NCBI RefSeq assembly: GCF_030376615.1 | Contig: NZ_JARRAB010000005.1 | Coordinates: forward strand, 124,001-188,000 | DNA from: Pseudomonas sp. sp1636 | GTDB taxonomy: Bacteria; Pseudomonadota; Gammaproteobacteria; Pseudomonadales; Pseudomonadaceae | Reading direction: 5' to 3' | DNA: 64,000 nucleotides | Part shown: positions 17,449 to 26,307 of the stretch, in pieces | Layout of the letters: every line of letters starts with the position of its first letter | Position numbering within the stretch: position 1 is the stretch's first letter | Translations under genes and position numbers: made by a program | The notes under the pieces: generated by a model | Database searches by the model: none | Seen by the model: the letters and a program-made list of their open reading frames with translations, nothing else | What the model was told of the DNA's origin: nothing

Positions 17449-19554
17449 TCAGAAGCGGTAGTTGAGACCCACGCCCAGGCTGCGGCCATTGCCGGAGAGG
17501 AAGGTCGGCTGGTTGGCGTTGGCACGATTGCGGATCACGAAGCTGCTGGCGTAGACCTCGTCGCTGAGGTTCTCACCCTGCAGATAGAGGCTTAGCTGCT
17601 CATCGGCCCGGTACTCGACCTTGAAGCCCCACAGGGCGTAGGCGTCCTGATAGTTGTCGGCCGTGTTGGCATGGTCGGTCGGGGTGTCCCGGGGTATCCA
17701 GCGCAGGTTGGGGCCGGCGCTCCAGGCGCCGCTGCGGTAGAGCAGCTCGCCGCCGAGCACCTGGCGCGGCACGCCGGCGATGCGCTTGCCGGCGAACTCG
17801 CCGCCGCGGAAGCGGAAATCGCTCAGGGTCCAGGCCAGGCGATAGGCGAACTCGCCGGGTGCGACCGCCAGGTTCAGCCCCGGCAGGGTGCCGCTGAGGC
17901 CGAACTCGATGCCCTGGTGGCGGGTGCGGCTGGCGTAGTTGTAGGTGCCCACCTTGACCCCCAGGCTGTCGCTGGTGGAAATCAGCTCGTCGTCGACCTC
18001 GCTGCGGTACAGCGCCAGGCTCCAGGCGCTGGTGCCGAGGCGACCCTGGCCGCCGACCTCGACGGTTGTGGCGCGCTGCACATCGAGCTGCACCAGTTCG
18101 GCGCGGGCCATGGCCGGATTGGCCGGCGACACCGTGCCGCTGACGATTTCCCAGAAGGTCGGCGCCTCGTGGCTGCGGCTGATATTGGCGTACCAGCGCT
18201 GCGCCGGGGTTGGCGTCCAGTTCACCCCGAGCTTGGGCGTGAAGTAGTTCCAGTCCTGATCCAGCCGGGGACCCGCATTGGCCGAACGCGCATCGCGGCG
18301 CACGGCGCTCCACTTGGTCTCGGCGACCAGGGTCCAGTCGCTCGCCAAGTGCCAATCCAGTCCGGCGAGCAGGTCGCGGTTCTCCGCCGCCAGGTCGAAG
18401 TCGCCGTAGCGCTGCAGGCGCCGGCCATCCTGCGGGCTGTTGGCGTACAACTCGCGGGCCATGTCGCTGTGCGACCAGCCGAGGCCCAGGCGGTAGTCCA
18501 GGCTTTGCCAGCTGCCATCGAGCTGCCATTGCGCGCCCAGGGTCTCGCTGGCGGTCAGGGTGTGGCTGAGCGGGTCGGTGAAGTCGTCGTCGGTGTGCTG
18601 GGCATAGACGCCGAACCCCTGGCGCAGGCGCTCGTCGCCCCATTGCGTGCGGTTGGCGATGCGCAGCTGCTGGGTGTCGCGGTGCGGGTCGCGGCGGTAG
18701 ACGTTGAGCAGCTTGTCTTGTGGCGAGTTGCCGTCGCCCAGGACGCTGCGCGGATCGTCTTCCAGACGGGCCTTGGGGATGACGTTGGGGACCTCGAAGG
18801 TCAGGTCGCTCCAGGACAGGTAGCTGCGGTTCTCGATGCCATCGGCCAGGCGCAGGCCGAAGTTGCTCTGCACGATGCTGCGATGCGAGGCGGAGTGGTG
18901 GCGGTAGCCATCGTACTGATCCTGGCTGACGCTGACCCGTCCATCCAGGTCGCCCTGCTGCATGCCGGCCGCGGCCTGCAGGCCATAACGGCCGAAGCTG
19001 CCGGCGTCCAGGCGCAGGCGGGCGCTTTCGTCGGCGCCGGTCAGCGACTGCAGGTCCAGCTCGCCGCCCAGGGTGGTGGCGCCGGGGCTGGTCGCATTGG
19101 CACCGCGGCGGGCACTGATCAGGGCGCTGTTGCGCGGTTCCAGCAGGCCGATGACGAAGGAACCGTCGGCCTCGTTGAGCGGCAGGCCGTCCTGGAGCAA
19201 TAGCACGCCACGGTTGAGCGGATTGCTCTGGATGCCCGAGCCGCGGATGTTCAGGCGCGGCTGGTCGGTGGCGCCGAAGAAGTCCTGGATGACGATGCCC
19301 GGCTGGTAGTCCAGCGCATCGCGCAGGGTGGCCAGGCGGGTTTCCCGCTGCGGCTCGGCCAGGTTGGTGGCGCCCGGCACGCGCGCCAGGCGTCGGCGTT
19401 CCTGCTCGAGCGAGGCGCCGAGCGGGGCCGCCTGACGCTGGCCGCTGACGGTCATGGCGTCCAGCACCGTGATATCGGCGGCCAGCGCCATGCACGGCAG
19501 CGCCGCGGACAAGGCCAGGCTGAGTGCGGTTCTGGGCAGAGCGGGATGGGACAT
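17449..19554 (-). CDS. TonB-dependent outer-membrane receptor
   Basis: This 701-residue receptor imports an unknown substrate across the outer membrane using TonB energy. A signal peptide ends near residue 25 (CMALAADI). A TonB-box-like segment, ITVLDAMTVSG, follows. The plug domain (about 70-185) shows ALDYQPGIVIQ, PRLNIRGSGI and LLLQDGLPLNEADG. The rest is beta-barrel, ending in the typical GVGLNYRF. There is no N-terminal signalling domain, and I see no cluster of His or Met that would point to copper. It is the last gene of a five-gene operon with an ABC importer, 34 bases after the 4-TM gene, so receptor and importer likely act on one substrate. Confidence 0.9.
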   Translation of the reverse strand: MSHPALPRTALSLALSAALPCMALAADITVLDAMTVSGQRQAAPLGASLEQERRRLARVPGATNLAEPQRETRLATLRDALDYQPGIVIQDFFGATDQPRLNIRGSGIQSNPLNRGVLLLQDGLPLNEADGSFVIGLLEPRNSALISARRGANATSPGATTLGGELDLQSLTGADESARLRLDAGSFGRYGLQAAAGMQQGDLDGRVSVSQDQYDGYRHHSASHRSIVQSNFGLRLADGIENRSYLSWSDLTFEVPNVIPKARLEDDPRSVLGDGNSPQDKLLNVYRRDPHRDTQQLRIANRTQWGDERLRQGFGVYAQHTDDDFTDPLSHTLTASETLGAQWQLDGSWQSLDYRLGLGWSHSDMARELYANSPQDGRRLQRYGDFDLAAENRDLLAGLDWHLASDWTLVAETKWSAVRRDARSANAGPRLDQDWNYFTPKLGVNWTPTPAQRWYANISRSHEAPTFWEIVSGTVSPANPAMARAELVQLDVQRATTVEVGGQGRLGTSAWSLALYRSEVDDELISTSDSLGVKVGTYNYASRTRHQGIEFGLSGTLPGLNLAVAPGEFAYRLAWTLSDFRFRGGEFAGKRIAGVPRQVLGGELLYRSGAWSAGPNLRWIPRDTPTDHANTADNYQDAYALWGFKVEYRADEQLSLYLQGENLSDEVYASSFVIRNRANANQPTFLSGNGRSLGVGLNYRF

Positions 19555-19588
19555 GAGGGACTCCAGGTAACGGCGAAAGGGAGACGGA

Positions 19589-20032
19589 TCACCAGCTCAG
19601 GTAGAACATGCCCTTGGCCAGCAGGACGATGCCGACCATGTGGCTGAATACGCTGAGGTGGATGCGGCGGAAGTAGCGCGAATTCATGCGCCCGCTCCAC
19701 AGCAGGAACATGGCGCTGAAGAAGTGCCCGAGCACGCTGCAGGCGAGGAGGATTTTCAGGGTCAACAGGGTGGCGAAGGAGGATGCCAGCGGCGCGCTCA
19801 AGGCCGGCCAGTAGCGCAACCAGACCATGCCCAGGCCGGCGGCGAACAGCACCAGCAGAACCCAGGGCATCAATCGCCGGGCGCGCCGGCCGATGCCCTG
19901 CTCGACTAGGCGCATCACCTCGGCCGGCACATGCTTGCGCACGCTTTCCAGGATCAGCACCTCGAAGAACACCGTGCCGATGAACAGCAGTGCGGCGAAC
20001 AGGTGCAGGGTGTGCAGGATCGGGTAACTCAT
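19589..20032 (-). CDS. Four-TM inner-membrane protein, CopD/DUF2269-like
   Basis: This is a 147-residue protein with about four membrane helices. Histidines sit at the start of helix 1 (ILHTLHLFA), in helix 3 (LGHFFSAMF) and in helix 4 (FSHMVG), as in CopD-like and cytochrome b561-like small proteins that may hold haem or copper. The start overlaps the stop of the ATPase gene (ATGA), so it belongs to the ABC/TonB operon. Its role there is not known; metal or haem handling is inference. The longer open frame upstream lies inside the ATPase gene and is not used. Confidence 0.75.
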   Translation of the reverse strand: MSYPILHTLHLFAALLFIGTVFFEVLILESVRKHVPAEVMRLVEQGIGRRARRLMPWVLLVLFAAGLGMVWLRYWPALSAPLASSFATLLTLKILLACSVLGHFFSAMFLLWSGRMNSRYFRRIHLSVFSHMVGIVLLAKGMFYLSW

Positions 20033-20730
20033 GAGGGGTTCGACTCCAGGTTCAGCAGGACGCTTTGCAGGTTGTTGGCGGTCGCGCGGCGCGCCTCGGC
20101 ATCGCCGGGTGCGGCGATGCCGAAGCCGCGTCCCCGGCCGCTGTCGAGCAGCACGCAGCGATCGACCAATTCGATCAATTCGTGGGGGTGATGGCTGACG
20201 CACAGCAGCGTCGCGCCGGTGTGTTCCAGGCCCTCGCGGCACAATTGGGTCAGCGCGCCGCGCAACGCCGGGTCGAGGGCGCTGAAGGGTTCGTCGAGCA
20301 GCAGCAGCTCCGGCTGCACGGCGAAGGCCCGGGCCAGCGCCACACGCTGCGCCATGCCACCCGACAGCTGGCCCGGCCAGGCCTGGGCGTACTGCTCCAG
20401 GCCGACCCGTTGCAGCCAGTGCAGGGCCAGCCGGCGCGCCGCAGCGGCGCCGTGGCCGACCGCGCGCAGGGGGATCTCCAGGTTCTCGCCGACCCGGCAC
20501 CAGGGCAGCAGGCGCGGTTCCTGGAACACCAGCACGACGTGGTGGAAGTCGCTGCGGCACTGCCCGCCCTGGGCCGGCAGCAGCCCGGCGATCAGCTTCA
20601 GCAGGCTGCTCTTGCCGGCGCCGCTGGGGCCGAGGATGCCGACCCGCTCGCCGGCCTCCAGGCGCAGGTCGAAACCGTCCAGCACCGGCCGGCCGCCCAG
20701 CTGCAGGTGGACGTCGCGATAATCAAGCAT
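20029..20730 (-). CDS. ABC transporter ATP-binding protein (SsuB/TauB type)
   Basis: This 233-residue ATPase belongs to the nitrate/sulfonate/taurine importer class. Walker A is GPSGAGKSS (34-42), the Q-loop is VFQEPRLLPW (68-77), the signature is LSGGMAQRVALARA (122-135), Walker B is LLLLDEPFSALDP (142 onward), and the H-loop is CVSHHPHE. It overlaps the permease gene by 8 bases and the 4-TM gene by 4, so the operon is tightly coupled. The family class does not fix the substrate. Confidence 0.9.
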   Translation of the reverse strand: MLDYRDVHLQLGGRPVLDGFDLRLEAGERVGILGPSGAGKSSLLKLIAGLLPAQGGQCRSDFHHVVLVFQEPRLLPWCRVGENLEIPLRAVGHGAAAARRLALHWLQRVGLEQYAQAWPGQLSGGMAQRVALARAFAVQPELLLLDEPFSALDPALRGALTQLCREGLEHTGATLLCVSHHPHELIELVDRCVLLDSGRGRGFGIAAPGDAEARRATANNLQSVLLNLESNPS

Positions 20731-21496
20731 GGGCGGGTACCTGCCAGCGGCTCAGGTAACGCTGCAAGGGCTGCAGCAGGCTGAACTCCAGCCCGGCCAC
20801 CAGCAGCAGGAGCAGCAGGGTCCAGGCATACAAGCCGGCGCTGTCGAAGGTGCTGCGGGCATTGGCCAGGGCGAAGCCGGCGCCGCTGTCGGCGCCCAGC
20901 ACTTCGGCCATCACCACCAGGCGTACCCCGCCGCAGGCGGCGATCAACAGGGCGGCGGTCAGGGGCGCGGCCAGCGCCGGCACGTACAGATGGCGCAGCC
21001 GCTGCCAGGGGCCGAGACGATAGACATGGGCCATCTCGATCAGGCTGCGATCCACCAGCAGCATGCCCTTGACCGTGTTCACGTACATCCCCGGCGCCAG
21101 CATCAGCACGCTGATGAACACCACCATCGCCGAACCGAGGCCGAACCAGAGCATCGCCAGCACTACTACCACCACCGGCGGAACCGCCATCAGCAACCAG
21201 CGCAGCGGCTCCAGCAGACCGCGCAGGCGCGCATCCAGACCGGCCAGCACGCCGAGGCAGAAACCCAGGGTGCAGCCCAGGCCGACGCCCAGGCCGATGC
21301 GCCCCAGGCTGACCAGCCCATGCTGGTGAAACTCCTCGCTGCCGAGCAGTTGCACCAGCGCCTGCAGGGTCTGCCAGGGGGTGGCCATCAGCAGGGTGCC
21401 GAGGCGTTGCGCGGTGAGCTGCCAGGCGATCACCAGCAACAGCACGCCGAGGACGGCCCAGTAGCGCGAGGTGGGGCGTTGTCTCTGCAGTTTCAT
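20723..21496 (-). CDS. ABC transporter permease (SsuC/TauC type)
   Basis: This 257-residue inner-membrane permease has about six helices. The ATPase-contact EAA-like loop is visible as EMAHVYRLGPWQRLRHLYVP. The start at 21496 overlaps the stop of the substrate-binding protein gene by 4 bases, which selects it over the long upstream frame lying inside that gene. It forms the import channel with the following ATPase. Confidence 0.88.
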   Translation of the reverse strand: MKLQRQRPTSRYWAVLGVLLLVIAWQLTAQRLGTLLMATPWQTLQALVQLLGSEEFHQHGLVSLGRIGLGVGLGCTLGFCLGVLAGLDARLRGLLEPLRWLLMAVPPVVVVVLAMLWFGLGSAMVVFISVLMLAPGMYVNTVKGMLLVDRSLIEMAHVYRLGPWQRLRHLYVPALAAPLTAALLIAACGGVRLVVMAEVLGADSGAGFALANARSTFDSAGLYAWTLLLLLLVAGLEFSLLQPLQRYLSRWQVPAHA

Positions 21497-22509
21497 GGCC
21501 CGTAGAACTCCGCCGCGGGCAGGCGGCCGCCGATGGCCTGCGGGTTGTGCTCGCCGAGCAGCCGATACAGCGCTTCCAGCTGTCCGCGCACTTCGTGGGC
21601 CGGGCGACTGTCCAGGCGGGTGGCGCGGATCGAGGCGGCGATGGCCGCTACCGGCAGATGCGGCAGATGGCGCTGCACCAGTTCGGCGCAGGCCTGCGGA
21701 TCGCCCGCGCACCAGCGCGCCGAGTGGCCATAGGCGCGTTCCACGGCTTGGCTCAGCTCGAGCTTGCGCGCGGCGCGCGCGCTGGCCATCAGGCCTGCCT
21801 GGGGCAGCTCCGGTTGTTCGGGGAAGGCCTGATTCCAGGCGGCCTCCAGGCTCTGCGCGCGGTACAGCGGCGCGCCGCCCTGCTGTTGGTTGCGCCACAG
21901 CAGCAGCGACACCGCCGGCTCGACCAGCAGCACGTGGTCGGCCTGCCCGGCCAGCAGCAGCGCCTGCGCATCCTGGCTGTCGCGCACATGGCGCAGGCGC
22001 AGATCCTCGCCGGCCCGCAGGCCATGGGCGCGCAGCAGTTCGTTGACCAGCAACGCCGGCAGGTCGCGCTGATAGGGCAGCAGCAATTCCTTGCCTGCCA
22101 GGTCGGCGAAGCCCTTGATCTGCGGATCGCGGCTGACCAGCCAGAGGATGCCCCACACCGAGATGCTCAACAGGCGCACCGGCTGGCCGCGGTTGGCCAG
22201 CAGCGCCGGCAGGTTGCTCGGCGCCGCGGTGAAATCGATGGCGTCGTTGGCCAGCAATGCGCCCAGCTGATCCGGGTTCTGCCAGAGGCGGAACTCGACG
22301 CGCTCGGCGAACTCGGCCAGTGCCCCGCTGTCGACCATGTGCAGCAGCGGGAAGCTCACCACCGCGGCCGGACCGGCCAGGCGCACGACCTCTTCGCGCG
22401 GCGGGGTGGCGCTGCCGTGCAGGCTAAGGGAGATGAGCAGCAGCCCGGTTGCGCCGAGGAGCAGACGACGAACCGGATTGATGTTAATGCGAACTAGACT
22501 TATCTTCAT
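21493..22509 (-). CDS. ABC transporter substrate-binding protein (TauA/NMT1-like)
   Basis: This 338-residue periplasmic protein starts MKISLVRININPVRR and has a hydrophobic signal segment to about residue 34. The mature part has the TauA/SsuA/NMT1-like pattern. This includes VSFPLLHMVDSG near the start, DAIDFTAAPSNLPALLANRG, and a central DLAGKELLLPYQRDLPALLVN. The ligand cannot be told from sequence. It is the first gene of the five-gene minus-strand operon, with only 34 bases between its start and that of the divergent regulator. Confidence 0.82.
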   Translation of the reverse strand: MKISLVRININPVRRLLLGATGLLLISLSLHGSATPPREEVVRLAGPAAVVSFPLLHMVDSGALAEFAERVEFRLWQNPDQLGALLANDAIDFTAAPSNLPALLANRGQPVRLLSISVWGILWLVSRDPQIKGFADLAGKELLLPYQRDLPALLVNELLRAHGLRAGEDLRLRHVRDSQDAQALLLAGQADHVLLVEPAVSLLLWRNQQQGGAPLYRAQSLEAAWNQAFPEQPELPQAGLMASARAARKLELSQAVERAYGHSARWCAGDPQACAELVQRHLPHLPVAAIAASIRATRLDSRPAHEVRGQLEALYRLLGEHNPQAIGGRLPAAEFYGP

Positions 22510-22542
22510 TCGCAAATATTCGCAGCCGTCACGGGATTCGCA
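22488..22542. promoter_or_regulatory. Cluster of TTCGCA half-sites in a divergent promoter
   Basis: TTCGCA occurs at 22509-22514, 22519-22524 and 22537-22542, and its inverse TGCGAA at 22488-22493. That is four copies in 55 bases, two of them exactly 10 bases apart. The cluster spans the 34-base gap between the importer operon and the Crp/Fnr regulator and runs into the first codons of the substrate-binding gene. It may be the operator of that regulator. The classical TTGAT-N4-ATCAA box is not present; only one half (TTGAT at 22478-22482) was seen. Confidence 0.45.
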
Positions 22543-22543
22543 C

Positions 22544-23257
22544 ATGACAAATATCAAGTCGCCGGCTAACCGGCTCGACGCCCTGAAGCTGTTGCGCGCC
22601 CATGCATTCTTCGCCGATTTGCCCGAAGCGCTGTTCGCCCCGCTGCTCAGCCCGCGGGGCCGGCAGGAGGTGGCGGGCGGCGAACTGCTGTTCCGCGAAG
22701 GCGATCGCGCCGGGCACTGCCTGCTGGTGCAGCACGGCTGCGTCGAGCTGTTCAGGTTCACCGCCGATGGCGAGGAGCGGGTGTTCCAGCTGTTCGGCAG
22801 CGGGCAACTGGTCGGCGATGCCGCGATGTTCATGGCCCACGGCCGCTACCCGATGAACGCCAGGGCACAATCCACCACAGTGGCCTACCGCTTGAGCCGC
22901 ACGGCCTTGCGCAGTGCCTGCGAACAGTATCCGCCGCTGGCCATGCGCCTGCTGGAAAGCCTCGGCCAGCGCCTCTATCGGCAGGTCAATGAAGTCGACT
23001 GGCTCACCTCCAGCTCGGCCGCGCAGCGGCTGGCGGCCTACTTGCTGAACCTGCAACGCAGCCAGGGCGCCGCCATCGGCCTGCCGATCAATCAGCGCCA
23101 GTTGGCCGCCCACCTGGGCATCCGTGCGGAGTCGCTGAGTCGGCTGTTTTCCGAATGGCAGCAGCGCGGCCTGGTGCGGGGGCGCCAGCGCGCCTGGGAG
23201 CTGTGCGACCTCGGTTATCTGCAGCAGTTGGCGCAAGGCGCCACGCGCTCCTTCTGA
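22544..23257 (+). CDS. Crp/Fnr-family transcription regulator, DNR-like
   Basis: This 237-residue regulator has an N-terminal cyclic-nucleotide-type sensory domain (about 20-135, with GELLFREGDRAGHCLLVQHG), a long dimerisation helix (RLYRQVNEVDWL) and a C-terminal helix-turn-helix (QRQLAAHLGIRAESLSRLFSEW). There is no N-terminal cysteine cluster, so it is not an Fe-S FNR/ANR. The segment AAMFMAHGRYPMNARAQ resembles the P. aeruginosa NO-responsive regulator DNR. Divergence from the ABC/TonB operon and the nearby nnrS suggest it controls both. The NO response is inference. The longer frame from 22337 runs through the divergent gene and was rejected. Confidence 0.85.
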   Translation: MTNIKSPANRLDALKLLRAHAFFADLPEALFAPLLSPRGRQEVAGGELLFREGDRAGHCLLVQHGCVELFRFTADGEERVFQLFGSGQLVGDAAMFMAHGRYPMNARAQSTTVAYRLSRTALRSACEQYPPLAMRLLESLGQRLYRQVNEVDWLTSSSAAQRLAAYLLNLQRSQGAAIGLPINQRQLAAHLGIRAESLSRLFSEWQQRGLVRGRQRAWELCDLGYLQQLAQGATRSF

Positions 23258-23311
23258 GGCCGTGCCGGCTGGTGTCGCGGCACCCCCAACGTGCGCTCAA
23301 TCATCAAAAGC

Positions 23312-23410
23312 ATCGCGCCGGGGCGGCCCTCCTACAAAAGCAGCGGGCACCACAAATCCCTGTAGGAGGCGCGACCTCGCGGCGATAGCGGACAACGTCC
23401 GCTCCCACGG
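23312..23410. repeat. REP-type repeat cluster
   Basis: At least two, probably three, Pseudomonas REP-like units are present. One is TGTAGGAGGCGCGACCTCGC at 23361-23380 on the plus strand. An inverted partner (CCTCCTACAAAAG, 23328-23340) and a third unit reading GTGGGAGCGGACGTTGTCC on the minus strand end near 23408. They fill the convergent gap between the regulator gene and nnrS and may act in 3'-end stabilisation or termination. Confidence 0.7.
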
Positions 23411-23432
23411 AAAGCGACAGATGATCCGTTTC

Positions 23433-24587
23433 TCAGCGCTCCGCCAAGCTGCAGCGCGGGCTGGCGGGATGGGCATCGCGGCTCTGCCAGAGCAGCACCG
23501 CGAGTGCCAGATAGGCCAGCGCCCAGCAAGTCGCGGCGAACAGCAACCAGCCCTGCTGCTCCAGGCCCAGCAGTGGCGGCAGCACCCGGGCCAGTGCGGC
23601 CAGGCTGAGCAGCAGAGCCAGCGGATGGATCCAGCGCCGGGCGTTGGCGTCGCGGAAGCGATAGATCAGCCGGGTGCGCGCCATTACCGCAAAGGTCAGG
23701 CTGCCCAGCGCGCCGATGCTCAGGGCGTGCAACGTTGCCGTCACCGGCAGCGCTGACAGCAGCCTGCTCAGCCCGAACAGCAGCAGACCGATGGCGAGCC
23801 AGGCGTAGCCGAGCAGCAGAACCAGCAGATCCACACGTTTGCCGCAATGCCAGGGTTGCCAGCGCAGCAGGCGGATCGCCGCGAGTATGCTGGCGGCGAC
23901 CAGCAGCCCGCCAACCAGAGGTTCGAGCAGTGGCCAGGGCGGCAGGTTGAACAGCAGAGCGAGCAACAGCAGGATCAACCCGGCGCCTTCGAGCTGCGGT
24001 TGTACGCGTGCCGCCAGCTGACGTCCCTCGCTCTGCGCATGCCCGGCAAGCGCCGGAGCGATGATCCGCCCCCCCATGAAGAACAGCAGCACGGCGATCA
24101 GCAGCAGGGCTTCACTCAGCAGGGGCAGGGCGAGGGGCTGGCTGAAGCCGCTGCTGGCGACGGCACTGAGCAGGCTCAGGCCGGCGACGACCGGGGCGAC
24201 GATCTGGTTGCGCCATTTCTTCGCGGCGCCGAGAAAGCGCGGCACGACCTTCCAGGCCAACCCGGCGCCGAACAGCGCGGCGCTCAGCAGTGTCAGCCAG
24301 GATCCCGGCCAGAGCAGGAAGCCGAGGCGCGCCAGTAGCCAGCAGCCGAGCAGGGCGAGGGTCAGGCGCATCGGCTGCGGGCCGAGCAGGTAGCCGGCAA
24401 TTACCGCCAGGGCGAAACCGAAGAGCATTTCATGGGCATGTCCGGCCGGGGTGGCCAGCCCGGGCAGAACGGGGACCAGGCCGAGCATGGTCAACACCGA
24501 CCAGGGTAGCAGCAGCGCCGCATAGAGTGCGGCCGCGGGAAAGAACCAGGCGTTGGCGAAGGGCAGGCGCGGTTTTCGCGGGTGCAT
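23433..24587 (-). CDS. nnrS: NnrS family haem/copper-type membrane protein
   Basis: This is a 384-residue membrane protein with about 12 helices. The NnrS family hallmarks are visible: PAGHAHEMLFGFALAVIAGYLL near residue 45, then LHALSIGALGSLTFAVMARTRL late in the protein. NnrS proteins bind haem and copper and protect against nitric oxide stress; they usually lie under NO-responsive Crp/Fnr regulators. The start MHPRKPRLPF at 24587 has GGAG 7 bases upstream. It lies 58 bases downstream of argH on the same strand and converges on the DNR-like regulator. The symbol follows the family name. Confidence 0.88.
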   Translation of the reverse strand: MHPRKPRLPFANAWFFPAAALYAALLLPWSVLTMLGLVPVLPGLATPAGHAHEMLFGFALAVIAGYLLGPQPMRLTLALLGCWLLARLGFLLWPGSWLTLLSAALFGAGLAWKVVPRFLGAAKKWRNQIVAPVVAGLSLLSAVASSGFSQPLALPLLSEALLLIAVLLFFMGGRIIAPALAGHAQSEGRQLAARVQPQLEGAGLILLLLALLFNLPPWPLLEPLVGGLLVAASILAAIRLLRWQPWHCGKRVDLLVLLLGYAWLAIGLLLFGLSRLLSALPVTATLHALSIGALGSLTFAVMARTRLIYRFRDANARRWIHPLALLLSLAALARVLPPLLGLEQQGWLLFAATCWALAYLALAVLLWQSRDAHPASPRCSLAER

Positions 24588-24610
24588 TGCGCAGCTCCGG
24601 CAGGAAGCGG

Positions 24611-24630
24611 GACGGGGCCTGCGCCCCGTC
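24611..24630 (-). terminator. Hairpin between argH and nnrS
   Basis: A stem GACGGGG / CCCCGTC with a 6-base loop lies 16-35 bases after the argH stop. There is no T-tract, so it may only attenuate, leaving some argH to nnrS read-through. Confidence 0.35.
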
Positions 24631-24645
24631 ACCGAACAGCAGCTG

Positions 24646-26040
24646 TCAGCGGCCGGCGAGCAGCTCGCGACCGCGCTGGGCTGCGGCGCGTACCTGGTTC
24701 GGTGCGGTGCCGCCGATGTGGTCGCGGGCGCCCACCGAGCCTTCCAGGGTCAATACCGCAAACACATCCTGCTCGATCTGGGTGCTGAACTGGCGCAGTT
24801 CGTCCAGGCTCATCTCGGCCAGATCCTTGCCGTTGTCGACGCCGTATTTCACCGCGTGGCCGACGATCTCGTGGCAGTCGCGAAACGGCAGGCCCTTGCG
24901 CACCAGGTAGTCGGCCAAATCCGTGGCGGTGGAGAAACCGCGCAGCGCCGCCTCGCGCATGATCGCGTGCTTGGGCTTGAGCGCCGGGATCATGTCGGCG
25001 AAGGCGCGCAGGCTGTCGCGCAGGGTGTCGGCGGCGTCGAACAGCGGTTCCTTGTCTTCCTGGTTGTCCTTGTTGTAGGCCAGCGGCTGGCCCTTCATCA
25101 GGCACAGCAGGCCCATCAGTGCGCCGAACACCCGGCCGCTCTTGCCGCGCACCAGTTCGGGTACGTCGGGGTTCTTCTTCTGCGGCATGATCGAGCTGCC
25201 GGTGCAGAAGCGATCCGGCAGGTCGATGAACTGGAACTGCGCGGACGTCCACAGCACCAGCTCTTCGGAGAAACGCGACAGGTGCATCATGGCGATCGAG
25301 GCGGCGGCGCAGAATTCGATGGCGAAGTCGCGGTCCGACACGCCGTCCAGCGAGTTGCCGCCGACGGCGTCGAAGCCGAGCAATTGGGCGGTGACTTCGC
25401 GCTCGATCGGGTAGGTGGTGCCGGCCAGCGCCGCCGAGCCGAGCGGCATGCGGTTGGTGCGTTTGCGGCAGTCGAGCAGGCGCTCGTAATCGCGGCTGAG
25501 CATTTCGAACCAGGCCAGCAGGTGATGGCCGAAGGTCACCGGTTGCGCGGTTTGCAGGTGGGTGAAGCCGGGCATGATGGTCGCCGCTTCGCGCTCGGCC
25601 TGCTCAAGCAGGCCCTGTTGCAGGCGGGTGATCTCCTTGATGATCAGGTCGATCTCGTCGCGCAGCCACAGGCGGATGTCGGTGGCCACCTGGTCGTTGC
25701 GCGAGCGGCCGGTGTGCAGCTTCTTGCCGGTCACGCCGATGCGGTCGGTCAGGCGCGCCTCGATGTTCATGTGCACGTCTTCCAGGTCGGTGCGCCAGTC
25801 GAACTGACCGGCTTCGATCTCGCCCTGGATCTGCGTCAGGCCGTCGACGATGGCATCGCGTTCGGCGTCGCTGAGCACGCCGACCTTGGCCAGCATGGTC
25901 GCGTGGGCGATGGAGCCCATGATGTCGTGGCGGTACAGACGTTTGTCGAATTCGACGGAGGCGGTGAAGCGGGCGACGAAGGCGTCGACCGGCTCGCTGA
26001 AGCGGCCGCCCCAGGATTGATTGGTTTTTTCAGTGCTCAT
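24646..26040 (-). CDS. argH: Argininosuccinate lyase
   Basis: This 464-residue enzyme cleaves argininosuccinate to arginine and fumarate, the last step of arginine synthesis. The fumarase/aspartase superfamily signature [12 protein letters not shown] is present near residue 280. [12 protein letters not shown] and [15 protein letters not shown] are further conserved blocks. The start is [16 protein letters not shown]. It is divergent from algZ, as in P. aeruginosa. The 267-base gap holds no recognised gene. Confidence 0.97.
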   Translation of the reverse strand: MSTEKTNQSWGGRFSEPVDAFVARFTASVEFDKRLYRHDIMGSIAHATMLAKVGVLSDAERDAIVDGLTQIQGEIEAGQFDWRTDLEDVHMNIEARLTDRIGVTGKKLHTGRSRNDQVATDIRLWLRDEIDLIIKEITRLQQGLLEQAEREAATIMPGFTHLQTAQPVTFGHHLLAWFEMLSRDYERLLDCRKRTNRMPLGSAALAGTTYPIEREVTAQLLGFDAVGGNSLDGVSDRDFAIEFCAAASIAMMHLSRFSEELVLWTSAQFQFIDLPDRFCTGSSIMPQKKNPDVPELVRGKSGRVFGALMGLLCLMKGQPLAYNKDNQEDKEPLFDAADTLRDSLRAFADMIPALKPKHAIMREAALRGFSTATDLADYLVRKGLPFRDCHEIVGHAVKYGVDNGKDLAEMSLDELRQFSTQIEQDVFAVLTLEGSVGARDHIGGTAPNQVRAAAQRGRELLAGR

Positions 26041-26307
26041 GGGTTTCGCTCGGCTGGTGCGCTAAGAAAGGCGGGCCGCAGGTGGCGGCCAGCGTGGCGG
26101 AAAAGTCCGTCGATAATAACAGGCTGGCAAGCAAAATCGCCGTGCCGGTTTGTCGCTCGCTGGGGTGACGCCAGCTTGGGCGCTGTTGTGCGGATCACAG
26201 TTTGCCGAGGTAGGCCGCATTTCAGCGTTTTATTTTGCCCGACTGGGGCTGGCTCGCTTGCCGCCCGGCCGGGCCACGGGGAAACTGCGCCGATGGAGAC
26301 TCAATGG

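Noticed and set aside
22478-22491. Fnr/DNR box (TTGAT-N4-ATCAA) in the divergent promoter
   Set aside because: Only the left half matches; the right half reads ATGCG. The TTCGCA cluster is the better candidate.
24553-26292. Long plus-strand frame running into algZ
   Set aside because: It is antisense to argH and its sequence is a typical high-GC shadow. The real algZ start is near 26308.
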